From positions 434,001 through 498,000 of the forward strand of contig NZ_QWDC01000003.1 of assembly GCF_003432115.1 (NCBI RefSeq): a DNA stretch of 64,000 nucleotides, written 5' to 3'. The position numbers were made by a program, and so were the translations under genes. This DNA is from Mucilaginibacter conchicola. GTDB lineage: Bacteria; Bacteroidota; Bacteroidia; Sphingobacteriales; Sphingobacteriaceae. The notes beneath the pieces were generated by a model. It searched no databases. It worked only from the letters and a program-made list of their open reading frames with translations, and had not been told where the DNA came from. This document shows positions 61,477 to 64,000 of this stretch, in pieces; within the stretch, counting starts at the first letter, position 1; each line of letters starts with the position of its first letter.

Positions 61477-61893
61477 ATGGCAAAAAACAAAACCACAGAG
61501 ACGGAAGCAAGCGTTGCTGATTTCCTGAACGCAATAACCGATAGCGAAAGGCGTGAAGATGCTTTCCGGCTATCGGCAATTATACAGCAGGCAAGCGGCT
61601 TTGAACCCAAAATGTGGGGGCCTGCCATTGTAGGTTTTGGAAGTTATCATTATAAATACGAGAGTGGGCGAGAGGGCGATGCACCGCGCACAGGGTTTTC
61701 ACCGAGAGTTAAGGAGTTTGCGTTGTACCTATCGGCGAATTTTGAGGGTAGGGAAGCTTTATTACAGCGATTTGGTAAGCATAAATCTGCAAAGGCTTGT
61801 ATCTACGTAAAAAAGTTGGCAGATATTGATGAGGCAATACTTAGCGAGATGGTAAAACGATCTGTTGCGCACATAACCGAAATATATGGCTAA
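61477..61893 (+). CDS. DUF1801-domain protein
   Basis: A 138-residue soluble protein with the DUF1801 pattern: SVADFLNAITDSERREDAF, PKMWGPAIVGFGSYHYKY, GFSPRVKEFALYLS and a C-terminal CIYVKKLADIDEAIL. The family is related to YdhG/iron-sulfur chaperone frataxin-like folds by weak similarity, and its function is not established. It is divergent from the FAD/NAD(P)-binding gene. A hairpin follows its stop codon. Confidence 0.87.
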   Translation: MAKNKTTETEASVADFLNAITDSERREDAFRLSAIIQQASGFEPKMWGPAIVGFGSYHYKYESGREGDAPRTGFSPRVKEFALYLSANFEGREALLQRFGKHKSAKACIYVKKLADIDEAILSEMVKRSVAHITEIYG

Positions 61894-61898
61894 AAAAT

Positions 61899-61929
61899 AA
61901 GCCGCATATCACTTGCTGATGTGCGGCTT
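61899..61929 (+). terminator. Probable terminator hairpin
   Basis: AAGCCGCATATCA (61899-61911) pairs with TGATGTGCGGCTT (61917-61929) with one wobble, just after the DUF1801 gene. No T-tract follows, so its activity is uncertain. The rest of the gap up to 62165 is AT-rich without visible features. Confidence 0.55.
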
Positions 61930-62165
61930 GTACCGAAAGGTCATATTCCCCCTATTTTTATAGTATGATCTTCCGTTTAATGCTAAGCAATCTGGCTGTA
62001 GTACAAATTGCATGGTATAAAATAACGGCCAATTTTTGTGGCTATCAATAATACATTTGTAGTATAATAAATGCATTGTGCATGCTTTGTTACTATGTTA
62101 AATAAAAATTAAGTTGATGCAAATGAATTGGTTAGCTAATGTTATCAGAAAATTTGAAAAAAAAG

Positions 62166-62196
62166 TTTGCAAGGGTAGGTAAAAAAGCTACTTTTG
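62166..62196 (+). promoter_or_regulatory. Promoter of tRNA-Pro
   Basis: TTTG (62166-62169), a 19-base spacer and TACTTTTG (62189-62196) match the Bacteroidota consensus exactly, 21 bases before the tRNA. Confidence 0.87.
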
Positions 62197-62216
62197 CAAT
62201 CCCAAACGAGACCAAA

Positions 62217-62290
62217 CGGGATGTAGCGTAGCCCGGTATCGCGCCACATTTGGGATGTGGAGGCCGCAGGTTCGAATCCTGCCATCCCGA
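62217..62290 (+). tRNA. tRNA-Pro, anticodon TGG
   Basis: All four arms fold. The acceptor stem is CGGGATG (62217-62223) with CATCCCG (62283-62289), then discriminator A. The anticodon stem CCACA/TGTGG (62244-62248, 62256-62260) surrounds the loop TTTGGGA, giving anticodon TGG at 62251-62253, which reads proline codons. The T stem is GCAGG/CCTGC around TTCGAAT. The 3' CCA is not encoded, as is common in this phylum. Confidence 0.96.
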
Positions 62291-62313
62291 CAAAAGGCGA
62301 TACCAAGTATCAA

Positions 62314-62342
62314 AACCCTGTACTGCAAAGTACGGGGTTTTT
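62314..62342 (+). terminator. Terminator of the tRNA-Pro transcript
   Basis: AACCCTGTACT (62314-62324) pairs with AGTACGGGGTT (62329-62339) with one wobble, GCAA tetraloop, followed by more T residues. Confidence 0.85.
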
Positions 62343-62463
62343 CGTTTTTAAAGTCCGCAGCCCAAACTCAGTAATAAAACTGAAGGTTCGTGCGTCATAG
62401 TATTACTCTCTCTAAAAAATTAAAAATGATAATTGTTGAGTTGTTGATGCTGTGGCTAAGGAA

Positions 62464-63039
62464 TCAGACACCGCTTTCTTTTCGCATCATACTAAGAAAT
62501 GCCGGTGTAATGCCTAAATAACTGGCTATCTGTTTTTGCGCAATACGCTGCTCAAGCCCGGGGTAGCGCTTGCGGAACTCTATGTAGCGTTCTTCGGCAG
62601 TTTTGTAGAGTTGCGAGGTGATGCGGCGCTGGTACAACTCAAAACCATTTTGGGTGAGGATACGGAAAAAGCGTTCAAACTTCGGTATCTCTCTGAATAA
62701 TTGCTCTAACTGCGATAACGAAGTGTAATACACCTCGCAATCTTCCAGCGCCTGTATGGCGTTTGCCGAAGGCTTTTGGTTAAAAAAGCTTACAATATCA
62801 CATACCCACCAATTTTCGGGGTAAAAACCTATGTTGTGTTCTTCGCCGCTTTTATCAGTGTAAAACATGCGCAGGCAACCGCTTTTTACAAAGTAGATGT
62901 AACGATCGGTTTCGCCGGCGTTTAGCAGCCAGGTGCGCTTTTTTACTTCCTTTATTTGGAACAGGGTAAGCGCCTGCTCCTGTTCATGAGGGGCAAGCGC
63001 TATATGAAGGGCAAAGTTTTTAAGTATTAGCTGGTGCAC
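62464..63039 (-). CDS. Crp/Fnr family transcriptional regulator
   Basis: A 191-residue regulator from a GTG at 63039. It has an N-terminal cyclic-nucleotide-binding-like domain (WLLNAGETDRYIYFVKSGCLR, about 38-58) and a C-terminal winged helix (IAQKQIASYLGITPAFLSMMR). It is a relative of the regulator at 24441-25022, with the same short form and no FNR-type Cys cluster. It is the last gene of a set with the DUF1330-like and NTF2-like genes upstream on the same strand, 15 bp away. The effector is unknown. Confidence 0.89.
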   Translation of the reverse strand: MHQLILKNFALHIALAPHEQEQALTLFQIKEVKKRTWLLNAGETDRYIYFVKSGCLRMFYTDKSGEEHNIGFYPENWWVCDIVSFFNQKPSANAIQALEDCEVYYTSLSQLEQLFREIPKFERFFRILTQNGFELYQRRITSQLYKTAEERYIEFRKRYPGLEQRIAQKQIASYLGITPAFLSMMRKESGV

Positions 63040-63054
63040 GTACTAAATTAGGTA

Positions 63055-63408
63055 TTACAAAGCAAACGGGCGCGTCATGTATAGTTTTAAGTTGGTAAGT
63101 GCCTTTAACCTTAGTTGTTCGGCTATGTCTCGGTAGGCATCGCTTGTAGCTACTGTTACAAATGCTTCGGCGCTGGGGTATTCCACGATCATTATGGCAT
63201 CCCAATCTTCGCCTTCGTCAGCCACTACGCTGCCTAATACGTTGCTTATAAGGTTGATCTTTGCTTCCATACCTAATATTTCCATCACGCGGCCAAATGC
63301 CGGCAGGTATTCTTCAATATACAAACGGCGGTCTGCAAATTTAAGCATGTTGAGCATTTGTACCGGTCCTGTGCCTGGCACATTATCCGGCAGGGTTACT
63401 ACTGTCAT
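63055..63408 (-). CDS. DUF1330-like small protein
   Basis: A 117-residue protein of the dimeric alpha-beta-barrel type: MLNMLKFADRRLYIEEYLPAFG in two parts, a central strand and WDAIMIVEYPSAEAFVTVATSDAY, followed by a helix. This is the pattern of DUF1330 and related ABM/EthD-fold proteins of unknown or oxygenase-like function. It starts two bases after the NTF2-like gene and ends 15 bp before the Crp/Fnr gene on the same strand. Confidence 0.78.
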   Translation of the reverse strand: MTVVTLPDNVPGTGPVQMLNMLKFADRRLYIEEYLPAFGRVMEILGMEAKINLISNVLGSVVADEGEDWDAIMIVEYPSAEAFVTVATSDAYRDIAEQLRLKALTNLKLYMTRPFAL

Positions 63409-63410
63409 GC

Positions 63411-63767
63411 TTAAAAGAAACCTACTATACGTGTGATCAGATTTTGTTCATCAAACTCAAAATAATCCATTCCCTCTATCGGGTAACCTTCGGGGCGGAT
63501 AGCCAGCCAACGGAAGCGGCCGCTATTGTGGTGCGTAACCGGCTCGGCAAGTACTTTAAAACTTCGCGGCCCCATTTGCTCATAAGAGCCAATGATGAGG
63601 TTGGTAATGGCATCGCGGCCCGTAATGGTGTCGGTTATCTTATCGGTATACGTGCCGTTTGTAGCCCAGCATTGGTCTATCTTTTGGCGGATAGCGTCCG
63701 TATCGGTCTCATTCCACGCACTTGTGTAGGTAAGGATGGTTTCTTCTATGCTTTTTGTGTTTTCCAT
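63411..63767 (-). CDS. NTF2-like (SnoaL-type) protein
   Basis: About 118 residues from the ATG at 63767; a longer open frame reaches to 63899 but the extra part is Cys/His-rich with no family match. The start MENTKSIEETILTYTSAWNE, followed by CWATNGTYTDKITDTITGRDAI and the C-terminal strand EGMDYFEFDEQNLITRI, is typical of the SnoaL/NTF2 fold. Members act as small-molecule isomerases, hydrolases or binding proteins. It is followed after two bases by the DUF1330-like gene, so they are co-transcribed. Confidence 0.82.
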   Translation of the reverse strand: MENTKSIEETILTYTSAWNETDTDAIRQKIDQCWATNGTYTDKITDTITGRDAITNLIIGSYEQMGPRSFKVLAEPVTHHNSGRFRWLAIRPEGYPIEGMDYFEFDEQNLITRIVGFF

Positions 63768-63880
63768 AACACAAAGATGGGCAGGTGCGGCTACAGAAAA
63801 GTTTAACTGGTTGAAGATTTTAAAATAATAAGGTGATTTGTGAATGCGCCTGAAACGGCAGCAAAATGATAACCGGTGAC

Positions 63881-63912
63881 AAAAAAAAGCGCAGCTCATT
63901 GATGAACCGCGC
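63881..63912 (-). terminator. Intrinsic terminator for a gene entering from the right
   Basis: On the minus strand GCGCGGTTCA (63912-63903), loop TCAA, and TGAGCTGCGC (63898-63889) form a 10-bp stem with two wobbles, followed by eight T residues. It lies about 36 bases after the end of the partial gene at the right edge. Confidence 0.75.
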
Positions 63913-63947
63913 CCTATTGTTGTGCTATTGGTTTACTGCTGCATTAA

Positions 63948-64000
63948 CTATCTGCCTGCGCTTACACTTCCTTTAAGGTTTGTATTGAACCCTGCTAATT
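63948..64000 (-). CDS. 3' end of a gene truncated by the window edge
   Basis: On the minus strand an open frame runs in from the right edge for 16 codons (ending NLKGSVSAGR) and stops at TAG (63950-63948). A strong terminator follows 36 bases later in the same direction, which supports that this is the end of a real gene. Too little is visible to name it. Confidence 0.35.
   Translation of the reverse strand, partial: LAGFNTNLKGSVSAGR

Noticed and set aside
1..64000. CRISPR arrays, insertion sequences, prophage or integrative elements
   Set aside because: No regularly spaced direct repeats, transposase or integrase motifs, or phage genes were seen; the tRNA-Pro gene has no visible partial copy that would mark an attachment site.

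Overview
The window looks like a chromosomal segment of a Bacteroidota bacterium, most likely family Sphingobacteriaceae (Mucilaginibacter or Pedobacter type). The evidence is a SusC/SusD pair, TPR-containing histidine kinases, many small lipoproteins, and several promoters matching the Bacteroidota consensus TTTG-N19-TAnnTTTG. No phage, transposase or CRISPR array is visible. One tRNA gene (Pro, anticodon TGG) is present.

Layout. 1-5.7 kb: partial DUF4395 protein, L,D-transpeptidase lipoprotein, orphan exosortase-like protein, and a divergent MFS exporter/AraC pair. 5.9-8.9 kb: LytTR response regulator divergent from a TPR-PAS histidine kinase. 9.3-11.7 kb: AraC regulator and two SDR oxidoreductases. 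11.8-15.6 kb: ferri-siderophore-type TonB receptor and PepSY membrane protein, with a promoter that places a hairpin at the 5' end of the mRNA. 15.9-22.4 kb: TetR regulator and a complete RND efflux system. 22.6-31 kb: BLUF photoreceptor, MsrA, polysaccharide deacetylase, Crp/Fnr regulator, MBL hydrolase, ankyrin protein, small unknown proteins and an SDR. 30.6-33.2 kb: NarL-type two-component pair. 33.4-39.2 kb: mostly small lipoproteins and membrane proteins of unknown function, plus an alkaline-phosphatase-superfamily enzyme and a SMI1/KNR4 protein. 53.6-63.8 kb: redox enzymes (FAD monooxygenase, LLM flavoprotein, PPOX protein, FAD/NAD(P)-binding protein), AraC and Crp/Fnr regulators, a MazG-like pyrophosphohydrolase, small DUF proteins and tRNA-Pro.

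The most coherent system is the N-acetylglucosamine locus at 39.2-52.4 kb. It holds a FucP/NagP-type sugar transporter, NagA, NagB, SusC/SusD, a family 20 hexosaminidase, a CBM9-like protein, a LacI-family regulator and a NagX-like membrane acyltransferase. Three promoter regions in this locus carry the identical palindrome GTGTACGTACAC, which has the central CG expected of LacI-family operators. At susC it lies at the predicted transcription start, with a second near-copy exactly 21 bp downstream. At nagX it lies between the -33 and -7 boxes. At nagP it is the centre of a 40-bp perfect palindrome that includes the start codon. The regulator gene lies directly behind nagX, so it is probably autoregulated. 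The inferred pathway is outer-membrane import of GlcNAc oligomers, hydrolysis by the family 20 enzyme, uptake by NagP, then deacetylation and deamination. No GlcNAc kinase is visible in the window.
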